Origin: Pseudaeromonas aegiceratis
GTDB taxonomy: Bacteria; Pseudomonadota; Gammaproteobacteria; Enterobacterales; Aeromonadaceae
Assembly: GCF_046254905.1 (NCBI RefSeq)
Contig: NZ_CP158016.1
Location: forward strand, 1,302,001 to 1,366,000
DNA length: 64,000 bases
Direction: 5' to 3'
The translations under genes and the position numbers were made by a program. A model generated the notes under the pieces. The model did no database searches, had not been told where the DNA came from, and saw only the letters and a program-made list of their open reading frames with translations. Of this stretch, positions 36,847 through 44,159 are shown piece by piece; position 1 is the stretch's first letter, and every line of letters begins with the position of its first letter.

Positions 36847-37337
36847 GCCGGCAGCCTCGGATCGTCCGCGTCCAGCACGGCGTCGGTCTGGGCCCGGCGG
36901 AAGGCGTGCAGCGCCTTGCGCACCTCGGGATACTGGTTGCCCAGCATGCTGGCGGCCAGCAGGCCGGCGTTGGCGGCACCGGCCTTGCCGATGGCCAGGG
37001 TGCCCACGGGAATGCCCTTGGGCATCTGGACGATGGAGAGCAGGGAGTCCATGCCATTCAAGGCCTGGGACTGCACCGGTACCCCCAGCACCGGCAGCAC
37101 CGTCTTGGCGGCCACCATGCCCGGCAGGTGGGCGGCGCCACCGGCCCCGGCGATGATCACCTGCAGGCCGCGGGCCTCGGCGCCGGCGGCGTAGTCGAAC
37201 AGCCGATCCGGGGTGCGGTGGGCGGAGACCACCTTGACCTCGTGGGGGACGCCCAACTGCTCGAGCATCTCGGCCGCGGCGCTCATGGTGGCCCAATCGG
37301 ACCGGGAACCCATAATGATACCTACCAGGGGTTGCAT
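36843..37337 (-). CDS. purE: N5-carboxyaminoimidazole ribonucleotide mutase
   Basis: 164-residue class I PurE, moving the carboxyl group of N5-CAIR to give CAIR. The active-site IMGSRSDW (~8-15), VVSAHRTPDRLFDYA (~40-54) and GAGGAAHLPGM (~70-80) loops are intact. First gene of purEK, with a PurR box 54 bp upstream. I start at the ATG at 37337; the frame reaches 37463 but the extension covers the operator. Confidence 0.95.
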   Translation of the reverse strand: MQPLVGIIMGSRSDWATMSAAAEMLEQLGVPHEVKVVSAHRTPDRLFDYAAGAEARGLQVIIAGAGGAAHLPGMVAAKTVLPVLGVPVQSQALNGMDSLLSIVQMPKGIPVGTLAIGKAGAANAGLLAASMLGNQYPEVRKALHAFRRAQTDAVLDADDPRLPA

Positions 37338-37390
37338 CGCTTTCTCTCCATTGCCCTCGGCCCGGAGGCCGGTAATTCGGAACTGTTGCC

Positions 37391-37406
37391 AGGCATACGT
37401 TTGCCT
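37391..37406. promoter_or_regulatory. PurR operator upstream of purEK
   Basis: On the minus strand AGGCAAACGTATGCCT, matching the PurR consensus ACGCAAACGTTTGCGT at 13 of 16 positions. Confidence 0.8.
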
Positions 37407-37581
37407 CTGCCTGGCAACTGGGTCTGGCTGCCGGGTGGGAGACGGAAGGGGCGGGTTGGCCACCTCGCTCAGGCCGCTTGGCCGCTCACCACTCCACCGG
37501 CAGGCGGGAGTCTACTCAGACTGGAGCAGCAATAAAAATCGAATATAATTGGCGCTATGTTCGCCACAGACTGATAAGAAG

Positions 37582-38496
37582 ATGCTCAACTACCGACAGC
37601 TTTACTACTTCTGGCAGGTGGCCCGCCTGGGCGGCATCACCCGCGCCGCGGAACAGCTGCACCTCACCCCCCAGACCCTGAGCGGCCAGATCGCCGAGCT
37701 GGAACGCACCCTGGGCACGCCCCTTTTTCACCGGCAGGGCCGCCGGCTGGAACTCTCTGCCGCCGGCGAGCTGGCCCTGCCCCATGCCGAGCAGATCTTC
37801 TTGCTGGGCAACGAGCTGGAGGCCCTGCTGCACCAGCCGGCCCGTCAGGGGGAGCTGACCCTCAAGGTGGGGCTCACCGATGCGGTGCCCAAGTCGGTGG
37901 CCTACCGGCTGATGGCGCCGGCCCTGGGGCTGGCCCAGCCGGTGCGCCTGGTCTGTCACGAGGAAAAACCCGAGAAGCTGTTTGCCGAGCTGGCGTTGCA
38001 TCACCTGGATCTGGTGATCTCCGACCGGCCCCTGCCGGCCTCGGTGGGGGTCAAGGGCTACAGCCACCGCCTGGGGCAGTCGCCCCTCATCTGGGTCGGC
38101 ACCCCCGCGCTGGCGGCGGCCTGCCGCGCCGATTACCCCAACAGCCTGCAACAGCTGCCCCTGCTGCTGCCCGGTGCCAACGCTGCCCAGAGCGCCCCCC
38201 TGGCCCGCTGGCTCAGCGAGCAGAAGTTAACCCCCCGGGTGGTGGGGGAGTTTGACGATTCGGCGCTGATGAAGTCGTTCGGCGAGGCGGGGGTGGGGCT
38301 GTTCCCGGTGCCGGAGGTGGTGCTGGAGGAGGTGTGCCGCCACTACGGCGTGGAGGCGGCCGGCCGGCTGGATGCGGTGCCGGTGAGCTACTACGCCATC
38401 TCGTTGGAGCGGCGGCTCACCCACCCGGCGGTGCTGGCGGTGACCGAGCGGGCCGCCCAGATGCTGGCCGAAAACAAGGCCGGCCCTCAGGGCTGA
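37582..38496 (+). CDS. nhaR: LysR-family regulator NhaR
   Basis: 304-residue LysR protein. The N-terminus MLNYRQLYYFWQVARLGGITRAAEQLHLTPQTLSGQI parallels E. coli NhaR (NYNHLYYFWHV, LTPQTITGQI), and VGEFDDSALMKSFGEAGVGLF is also conserved. NhaR activates nhaA and other genes in response to Na+ in E. coli. I use the ATG at 37582 after AAGAAG; an upstream in-frame ATG at 37549 lacks a site. nhaA is not adjacent in this window. Confidence 0.85.
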   Translation: MLNYRQLYYFWQVARLGGITRAAEQLHLTPQTLSGQIAELERTLGTPLFHRQGRRLELSAAGELALPHAEQIFLLGNELEALLHQPARQGELTLKVGLTDAVPKSVAYRLMAPALGLAQPVRLVCHEEKPEKLFAELALHHLDLVISDRPLPASVGVKGYSHRLGQSPLIWVGTPALAAACRADYPNSLQQLPLLLPGANAAQSAPLARWLSEQKLTPRVVGEFDDSALMKSFGEAGVGLFPVPEVVLEEVCRHYGVEAAGRLDAVPVSYYAISLERRLTHPAVLAVTERAAQMLAENKAGPQG

Positions 38497-38503
38497 GGGC
38501 CGG
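38480..38503 (+). terminator. Hairpin at the nhaR end
   Basis: Perfect stem of CCGGCCCTCAG / CTGAGGGCCGG, overlapping the stop codon. The following tract is only weakly T-rich, so termination is plausible but not certain. Confidence 0.55.
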
Positions 38504-38510
38504 TAGGTAG

Positions 38511-38960
38511 TTGTCATCTATAAACCACCGTTTATGGAGGCGAGTTAAGCGGTTAGCCGCCAAGGCGCATATTCAGAATAAGCCCCCGTCGCTGCCTGCG
38601 GCATTTAACTCTCTAACAGGATCCCATCCCTTGTCGCTGGCCGAGGAGGGCGTGCTGGTCGGGCGCGAGGCAGGGATGCCGAGCGAGTTATCGCCGTGTT
38701 GGGAACACGTCGATAACGACCGAAAAGTCGGCACGCTGGACGAGGGAACCCGCAGGGCCAGCGGGCAGGGATTGCTGGGGATTGCCAAGGGGGACAGCAA
38801 GGTCCCCCTTGGCCCGCCCCGCCAAGCAGTAGGTAGGAAGCGCCCGATAGCGGATAAACGGCGGCACGGACAAAAATTAGCCTCAAACAACGTTCGTCGG
38901 TTTCTACCACTGGGCTGATAGTCTGACGCATGAATGAGGCGACCCCCTTCTAGGGGGCGA
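38511..38960. other. Structured non-coding element (candidate RNA or mobile-element remnant)
   Basis: About 450 bp with no credible protein but nested helices: GCGTGC/GCACGC (38650-38655, 38731-38736) enclosing GGCA/TGCC (38669-38680) and a 7+6 bp triloop hairpin (38687-38717); CCCGC/GCGGG (38749-38765); a perfect 12-bp hairpin (38784-38795 / 38802-38813); an 8-bp closing helix GGTAGGAA/TTTCTACC (38832-38839 / 38901-38908); and CCCCC/GGGGG (38943-38957). A 135-codon open frame spans it on the plus strand but lacks a ribosome-binding site and protein-like composition. No reverse transcriptase or transposase is nearby. Orientation is unknown. Confidence 0.5.
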
Positions 38961-38965
38961 ATCAA

Positions 38966-38992
38966 AGCCACCTGCATGGCAGGTGACTTTTT
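38966..38992. terminator. Terminator between the structured element and the deiminase gene
   Basis: CACCTGC (38969-38975) / GCAGGTG (38979-38985) with a three-base loop followed by ACTTTTTA on the plus strand. The minus-strand tail is GGCTTTG, so it may work in both directions. Confidence 0.75.
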
Positions 38993-39012
38993 ACCGGAGG
39001 ATGTTAAGCGGC

Positions 39013-39921
39013 CTAGCGGGGCCGACGCTTCAACGGCTGGCACATGCAGTGCACGCCGCCGCCGCCCTTGGTGATCATGCCGATGTCCGGATCCAGCACC
39101 GTCAGGCCCCGGGCCAGACACTGCTGCTTGAGCGCCAGGCTCTCCTTGGGCAGCAGTACCCGCTCCCGCCCCAGGGACATGATGTTGCAGCCCAGCTCCA
39201 TGGCGTCCTTGTAAGGTACGTCCAGGATGTCGATGCCCTTTTGTTTCAGCCAGTCCAGCAGGCTGTCCGGCACCACGGCGGTACAGACCGCCGCCAGCTT
39301 CTCCGCCACCATGATGCACTGCACGTCCAGGTGCAGGAAATGGGGGTCGAAGGGCACGGTATGAAACTCCCAGCCCTCCTGCTCGAACCAGCCCTTCACC
39401 TGCTGGATGCCGGCGGGGCTGGTGCGCTCCCCCGAATAGCCGCACAACGCCACCCCGGGCTCGATCAGCATGAAGTCGCCGCCCTCGAAGGTGCCGGCGG
39501 TCACCACGTCATATACGGGGATCTGGGCCTGCTGGTAAAACTCCAGCACCGTCAGCCATTCGCTGCGCCGCCAGGGGCTGAACATCTGGCAGATGATGGG
39601 GCCCCAGGGGGTCATCACGGAGGAGTCCCGGGCAAACACCGCATAGGGCTGCTCCGGCCGCGGTTGCAGGAACTGCACCTCCACGTCTGCCTGGCGGTAG
39701 GCATCCAGCATCTCGCCGTACTGCTGGCGGGCAATGCCGGCATCGAAGGGGGTGCCGTTGGCCAGGTGGCGGCGGGAGGTGGCATTGCCGTCCCGCCAGC
39801 TGTAGTGGTCGATGGGGCCCACCAGCACCCGCTCGAGAATGTCGGTTTCGCTGGCCATGCCCCACTGTTGCAAGGGGGCCGTCTGTCCGCCGTCCTGGCG
39901 GTGTTTCCAGGGTGAAGTCAT
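39013..39921 (-). CDS. Guanidino-group deiminase family protein (ADI/DDAH-like)
   Basis: 302-residue amidinotransferase/arginine-deiminase superfamily protein (COG1834 type). Conserved catalytic elements are FARDSSV (~96), the EGGDF acidic residue (~145), HLD histidine (~193) and the nucleophilic Cys in GGGGVHCMCQPL at the C-terminus (~284-295). Such enzymes hydrolyse a guanidino (or methylguanidino) group to a ureido product. Arginine, dimethylarginine and other guanidino acids are all possible substrates. It is 11 bp downstream of an N-carbamoyl hydrolase gene that could act on that product. An amidinotransferase activity cannot be excluded. Confidence 0.8.
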   Translation of the reverse strand: MTSPWKHRQDGGQTAPLQQWGMASETDILERVLVGPIDHYSWRDGNATSRRHLANGTPFDAGIARQQYGEMLDAYRQADVEVQFLQPRPEQPYAVFARDSSVMTPWGPIICQMFSPWRRSEWLTVLEFYQQAQIPVYDVVTAGTFEGGDFMLIEPGVALCGYSGERTSPAGIQQVKGWFEQEGWEFHTVPFDPHFLHLDVQCIMVAEKLAAVCTAVVPDSLLDWLKQKGIDILDVPYKDAMELGCNIMSLGRERVLLPKESLALKQQCLARGLTVLDPDIGMITKGGGGVHCMCQPLKRRPR

Positions 39922-39932
39922 CTTGAGTGTCC

Positions 39933-41156
39933 TTATTGATCCAGTGTCAGCAGGGTGTGCAGCAGTACGTCGGCGCCTTGTTGCAGATGCTCGGGCGTGG
40001 CGTACTCCTGCTCGTTGTGGGAGAGGCCGTCCCGGCAGGGGATGAAGATCATGCCGGTGGGGCCGAGGCGGGCCAGGTAGACGGAGTCGTGGCCGGCGCC
40101 GGAGACTAGGTGGCGGTGGGCCAGGCCCAGCTGGTCACAGGCCTGGGCGATGGCGGCCTGGCAGCCGGCATCGAAGGCCACCGCCGGGGAGCGCCACAGG
40201 GGGCGGATGCGGATCTGCAGGGCGCCCAGGCTGAGGGTGCACTTGTCCTCCACCCAGGCCGCCAGCGCCTCCAGCACCGCCTGTTGCGGATGGCGCAGAT
40301 CCAGGGTGAAGCGCACCTGGGGCGGCACCGTATTGGTGGCGTGGGTGGAGGTGGTGATGGAGCCGACCGTCAGGCGGGCCTCCTCGCCGGCCTCGGCCAC
40401 CCGGCCGTACAGCTCAGGGAGCAGCTGCATCAGGGCCTGCACCGGATCCGTGCGCAGGGCCATGGGGGTAGGGCCGGCGTGGACCGATTGCCCCTGGATG
40501 ATGACCTCGTACCAGTGCATGCCCTGCACCCCGGTCACCACGCCGATGGGCAGGCCGGCGCGCTCCAGCACGGGCCCCTGCTCTATGTGCAGCTCCAGGG
40601 CGGCGTGGAAGGCAAAGGGCTGGCAGGGCTCGCTGCCCAGCTGGCCGCTCGCCTCCAGGGCCTGGCGCAGGCTGATGCCCTGCTGGTCGCTGTGCTGGTA
40701 CAGCTCGGCCTGCTCGAACACCCCGGCGAAGACGCCCGAGCCCATCATGGCCGGGGCGAAGCGCGCCCCTTCCTCGTTGGTCCACACCGCCAGCTCCACG
40801 GTGCGGCGCAGCCGGTGGCCGGCGTCCTGCAGGCTGTGCAGCACTTCCAGGGCGGCCAGCACGCCGTAGACGCCGTCGTAGCGGCCGCCGGTGGGTTGGG
40901 TGTCCAGGTGGGAGCCCAGCAGTATGGGCAATAGCTCGGGCTGGCTGCCGGTGAAGCGGACAAACAGGTTGCCCATGCTGTCACGGCGGGGCAGGCCGCC
41001 CAGGGCCTGGCACCAGTTGATGAAGCAGTCGCGGCCGGCGGCGTCTTCGGCGGTGAGGGCCTGGCGGTTGCAGCCGCCGTTGGCCAGGGCGCCGAAACCG
41101 GCCATGGTCTGCAACCTGTCTTGCAGTCGGGCACCTTGGGTGTGCAGTGTCGCCAT
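39933..41156 (-). CDS. Zn-dependent N-carbamoyl-amino-acid / ureido hydrolase (M20)
   Basis: 407-residue M20-type hydrolase of the allantoate amidohydrolase/N-carbamoyl-L-amino-acid hydrolase/beta-ureidopropionase group. Metal ligands are visible in LLGSHLDTQPTGGRYDGVYG (~79-98), the catalytic Glu pair in WTNEEGARFAPAMMGSGVFAG (~124-144) and HIEQGPVLE (~190-198); the Arg/His/Asn lid residues are at HAGPTPM and STHATNTVP; SGAGHDSVYLA is near 350. The product would be a free amine or amino acid plus CO2 and ammonia. Cotranscribed with the deiminase gene. Confidence 0.87.
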   Translation of the reverse strand: MATLHTQGARLQDRLQTMAGFGALANGGCNRQALTAEDAAGRDCFINWCQALGGLPRRDSMGNLFVRFTGSQPELLPILLGSHLDTQPTGGRYDGVYGVLAALEVLHSLQDAGHRLRRTVELAVWTNEEGARFAPAMMGSGVFAGVFEQAELYQHSDQQGISLRQALEASGQLGSEPCQPFAFHAALELHIEQGPVLERAGLPIGVVTGVQGMHWYEVIIQGQSVHAGPTPMALRTDPVQALMQLLPELYGRVAEAGEEARLTVGSITTSTHATNTVPPQVRFTLDLRHPQQAVLEALAAWVEDKCTLSLGALQIRIRPLWRSPAVAFDAGCQAAIAQACDQLGLAHRHLVSGAGHDSVYLARLGPTGMIFIPCRDGLSHNEQEYATPEHLQQGADVLLHTLLTLDQ

Positions 41157-41227
41157 CTTGACCTCTTGGCTGGGAACCTGGGGTCAATCTAGCCAGCGGC
41201 GGGGCTGGAGGGTATCCCTCAGTTGGG

Positions 41228-42013
41228 TTAGCCGGGGTGGAGCACCTGGTCGAACAGCTTGCCCAGCAGCTCCTTCTGCGAGTTCACCTCCAGCTTGCTG
41301 TAGATGTTCTTGCGGTGCACCCGCTCGGTCTCGTAGGCCATCTCCAGCTTGTTGGCAGACTCCTTGCTGGAGTAGCCGCGGATGAGCAGCTGCAGCACCT
41401 CTTTCTCCCGCGGGGTCAGCTTGTCCTCACCGAAGTTGAGGATGGCCTGCTTCACCGGCTCGTGGGAGCCGGAGTCCGCCACGCCGTGCTGCTTGTCGTG
41501 CATCTGCACCGCGGCGCAGATGAGCGGATAGAAGGCCTTGAGGCGGCCGAGCCCCCGCTGGTTGAAACTCGACAGGCTGCGGGTGCGGCCCAGGGAGAGG
41601 AGGTAGCACAGCTGGTGATCGGTCTGGACCACCAGGCAGACCTCGTCCATCAGCTCGGAGTAGCGGAAGTATTCGTCGTGGTAGGCGCTCTGGTAGAAGT
41701 CATCCGGCGCTATCTGCGCCAGGCTCACCACCCCTTCGCCCCCCTGCATGGCGTAGTCGTAGAAGGGGCTCAGCAGGTAGGCCCCCTGCAGGTAGCGGTC
41801 CCAGGCGGCCAGCTCGTCGCTGGCCAGGGAGGAGCCCAGCACCACGGGGCGGGCCGTGGGGTGGTAGGCCAGGATGACGTAATCGTCGTAGCTCACCGCC
41901 AGGCGCAGCAGGTAGACCAGCTTGTCGAAAAACTGCGGATGGTCGATGGCCAGGATCAGATCCGCGGCGCCGTGGATCAGGGTCTGTTCGTTGATATCGC
42001 GCGCTGCCGCCAT
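41228..42013 (-). CDS. LuxR-family transcriptional regulator
   Basis: 261 residues. The C-terminal LuxR/GerE helix-turn-helix is clear (KLTPREKEVLQLLIRGYSSKESANKLEMAYETERVHRKNIYSKL, ~195-238), with the canonical Thr-Pro-Arg-Glu start. The N-terminal ~180 residues form a ligand or sensor domain that I cannot name; it lacks a receiver aspartate pattern and the acyl-homoserine-lactone-domain signature is not evident. Start chosen at the ATG at 42013 (AGGA upstream); the frame opens earlier at 42100. It diverges from the permease gene and is upstream of the hydrolase, so it probably controls both arms of the cluster. Confidence 0.85.
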   Translation of the reverse strand: MAAARDINEQTLIHGAADLILAIDHPQFFDKLVYLLRLAVSYDDYVILAYHPTARPVVLGSSLASDELAAWDRYLQGAYLLSPFYDYAMQGGEGVVSLAQIAPDDFYQSAYHDEYFRYSELMDEVCLVVQTDHQLCYLLSLGRTRSLSSFNQRGLGRLKAFYPLICAAVQMHDKQHGVADSGSHEPVKQAILNFGEDKLTPREKEVLQLLIRGYSSKESANKLEMAYETERVHRKNIYSKLEVNSQKELLGKLFDQVLHPG

Positions 42014-42229
42014 GAAAAACGTCCTGTAGCTGGGGAGACACTGGAAGGAAAAACATCCTAACATAGGGCGCCGAGGGCGGGGCAACCAATAAATAGTCAA
42101 TTTATTTCAATGCATTAGCTTCAAAGTGACCCCATCTACCTCAACCGGGTGATTGGCGCCCTGGCGTGGCGGCCTATGATGGGATGCATTCGTAAAAGGA
42201 AGTTGAATTGCCACCACAGGGAGCAGCCT
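42014..42229. promoter_or_regulatory. Divergent promoter region of the deiminase/permease cluster
   Basis: 216 bp between the LuxR gene and the permease gene, transcribed outward in both directions. An AT-rich stretch (42088-42125, including AATAAATAGTCAATTTATT) probably contains a promoter or operator. No named site is recognisable. Confidence 0.5.
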
Positions 42230-43735
42230 ATGACCACCTCAAGCCATGTCATGCAAGTCGAGCCGTTTGGCATCGAACCCATACCGGATGCGGAGCGCAA
42301 CGCCTCCGTGCTGGATTTCATCCGCCTGCAGTGGGGCGGCGCCAACACCCTGGCCTCCGCCATGCTGGGGGCCTTTCCCATCCTGTTCGGCCTGTCGTTC
42401 CAGCAGGCGCTGCTGGCCACCCTGCTGGGTATCATAGTGGGGGCCCTCATCCTCTGCCCCATGGGGATCTTCGGCCCCACCACGGGCACCAACAACGCCG
42501 TCTCCTCCGGCGCCCACTTCGGCGTGGTGGGGCGCATTGTCGGCTCCTTCTTGAGCCTGCTCACCGCCATCTGCTTCTTCTCCCTGAGCATCTGGTCTGC
42601 CGGCGATGCGCTAGTCGGTGCCTTCTGTCGCATCGTGGGCATGCAGGAGAGCCCCTGGCTGTTCGCCCTGGCCTATGGCCTGTTTGCCCTCATCGTGCTG
42701 GTGGTGTGCATCTATGGCTTCCAGTTCATGCTGCTGGTGAACAAGGTGGCGGTGGTGCTGGCCTCAGTGGTGTTCCTGGTGGGCTTCGTGGCCTATGCCG
42801 ACAAGTTTGACCCGGCCTTCGCCGGCGCTGGCATGACCACCGACTCGCCGGAGTTCTGGCCGCTGTTTATCGGCGCCACCCTGATCGTCATGTCCAACCC
42901 CATCTCTTTCGGCGCCTTCTTGGGGGATTGGACCCGCTATCTGCCCCGCCAGACCGGCAAGGGCAAGATCATGCTGGCCTCCCTCATCGCCCAGCTGTGC
43001 ACCCTGCTGCCCTTCGTGTTCGGCCTGGTGACCATGGCGGCCATCGCCCAGTACGCGCCGGAATACGTGGAGAGCGCCAACTACACCGGCGGCCTGCTGG
43101 CCATCTCGCCACTGTGGTTCTTCCCGCTGCTGATGCTGCTGGCGGTGATCGGCGGCCTGTCCACCGGTACCACGGCCCTGTACGGCACCGGCCTGGACTT
43201 CTCCAGCGTCTTCCCCCGGCTCTCCCGCACCCAGGCCACCATCCTCATCGGCGTGCTGTCCATCGCCATCATCTTCCTGGGGCGCTTCGCCTTCGATCTG
43301 GTGGCCTCGGTGACCACACTGGTGACCCTGATCATCGTCACCACCACCCCCTGGATGGTGGTGATGACCCTGGGCTATTTGCACCGTCGCGGCTTCTACT
43401 GCCAGGACGATCTGCAGCGCTTCAACCGCGGGCAGGAAGGCGGCATCTACTGGTTCTACAAGGGCTGGAACCTGCGGGGCATGCTGGCCTGGATCCCCTC
43501 CGCCCTGGTGGCCCTGCTGACGGTGAACATCCCCGGGCAATTTGTCGGCCCCTGGGGTGAGCTGGCGGGCGGCCTGGACATCTCCTTGCTGGTGGCCCTG
43601 CTGCTGCCAGCGGTGCTCTACCCCCTGCTGCTCAAGCTGAGTCCCGAGCCGGCGGCCGTGTTCGGCCCGGCCCAGGCCGAACCGACGGCAGCGGCGCCGC
43701 GCTTTGCCAATCAACTGAGCCCCATGCCGGAGTGA
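42230..43735 (+). CDS. NCS1-family permease (cytosine/purine/hydantoin type)
   Basis: 501-residue inner-membrane transporter with about twelve hydrophobic helices. The NCS1 family signature is seen in FIRLQWGGANTLASAMLGAFPILFGLSF, GPTTGTNNAVSSGAHFGVVGRIVGS and the loop region SNPISFGAFLGDWTRYLP (~220-240). Known NCS1 substrates are cytosine, allantoin, hydantoins, thiamine and other nitrogenous ring or ureido compounds. I start at the ATG at 42230 with GGGAG upstream. It leads an operon with the SnoaL-like and aldehyde dehydrogenase genes, so it likely imports the substrate of the pathway. Confidence 0.88.
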   Translation: MTTSSHVMQVEPFGIEPIPDAERNASVLDFIRLQWGGANTLASAMLGAFPILFGLSFQQALLATLLGIIVGALILCPMGIFGPTTGTNNAVSSGAHFGVVGRIVGSFLSLLTAICFFSLSIWSAGDALVGAFCRIVGMQESPWLFALAYGLFALIVLVVCIYGFQFMLLVNKVAVVLASVVFLVGFVAYADKFDPAFAGAGMTTDSPEFWPLFIGATLIVMSNPISFGAFLGDWTRYLPRQTGKGKIMLASLIAQLCTLLPFVFGLVTMAAIAQYAPEYVESANYTGGLLAISPLWFFPLLMLLAVIGGLSTGTTALYGTGLDFSSVFPRLSRTQATILIGVLSIAIIFLGRFAFDLVASVTTLVTLIIVTTTPWMVVMTLGYLHRRGFYCQDDLQRFNRGQEGGIYWFYKGWNLRGMLAWIPSALVALLTVNIPGQFVGPWGELAGGLDISLLVALLLPAVLYPLLLKLSPEPAAVFGPAQAEPTAAAPRFANQLSPMPE

Positions 43736-43739
43736 TGCC

Positions 43740-44159
43740 ATGACCTTTGCCATGCAACTGTGCGCCAGCCCGCAGCCGAGCCTGCAGCAGGCCATCGACA
43801 CCCTGATCGACTGTTTTGGGCGCCACGATACCGAGGGCTACTTTGACTGTTTTCATCCCGAGGCGCGGTTTGTTTTTTACACGGTACCCGGTGAGGTGCT
43901 GAGCAAGGCGGCGTACCGCCAGCGCTGGCAGCAGTGGGAGCAGGAGGACGGCTTCCGGGTGCTGGGCTGTGAGTCCATTGAGCCCGAGCTGAGCGAATAT
44001 GGCGATTGCGCCGTGCTGAGCCACAGGGTGCGCACCCGGCTGTGTATTCAGGCCGGGGAGCTGACGCTCGAGGAGCGGGAGTCCATCGTCTTTGCCCGGC
44101 AGGATGACGGCCGCTGGCTGTGCATCCACGAGCACCTGAGTGCCGGGGAGGCCGTATGA
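43740..44159 (+). CDS. SnoaL/NTF2-like small protein
   Basis: 139 residues starting four bases after the permease stop. The N-terminal helix AIDTLIDCFGRHDTEGYFDCFHPEARFVFYT followed by a beta-sheet core (ALRRR not present; strands at ~75-130) is the SnoaL/NTF2-like cone fold. Family members act as small isomerases, hydrolases or ligand-binding accessories; no specific activity can be assigned. The stop overlaps the aldehyde dehydrogenase start (ATGA), so translation is coupled. Confidence 0.75.
   Translation: MTFAMQLCASPQPSLQQAIDTLIDCFGRHDTEGYFDCFHPEARFVFYTVPGEVLSKAAYRQRWQQWEQEDGFRVLGCESIEPELSEYGDCAVLSHRVRTRLCIQAGELTLEERESIVFARQDDGRWLCIHEHLSAGEAV

Noticed and set aside
38511..38918. 135-codon open frame as a protein gene
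   Set aside because: No ribosome-binding site, very basic and low in hydrophobic core residues, and the DNA is dominated by perfect inverted repeats, which is not expected of coding sequence.
38600..38960. RNase P RNA, tmRNA or integron attC array
   Set aside because: The GAGGAAAGTCC core of RNase P RNA, the tRNA-like ends of tmRNA and paired RYYYAAC/GTTRRRY sites are all missing. A group II intron is also not supported: no GUGYG start, domain V or maturase was found.
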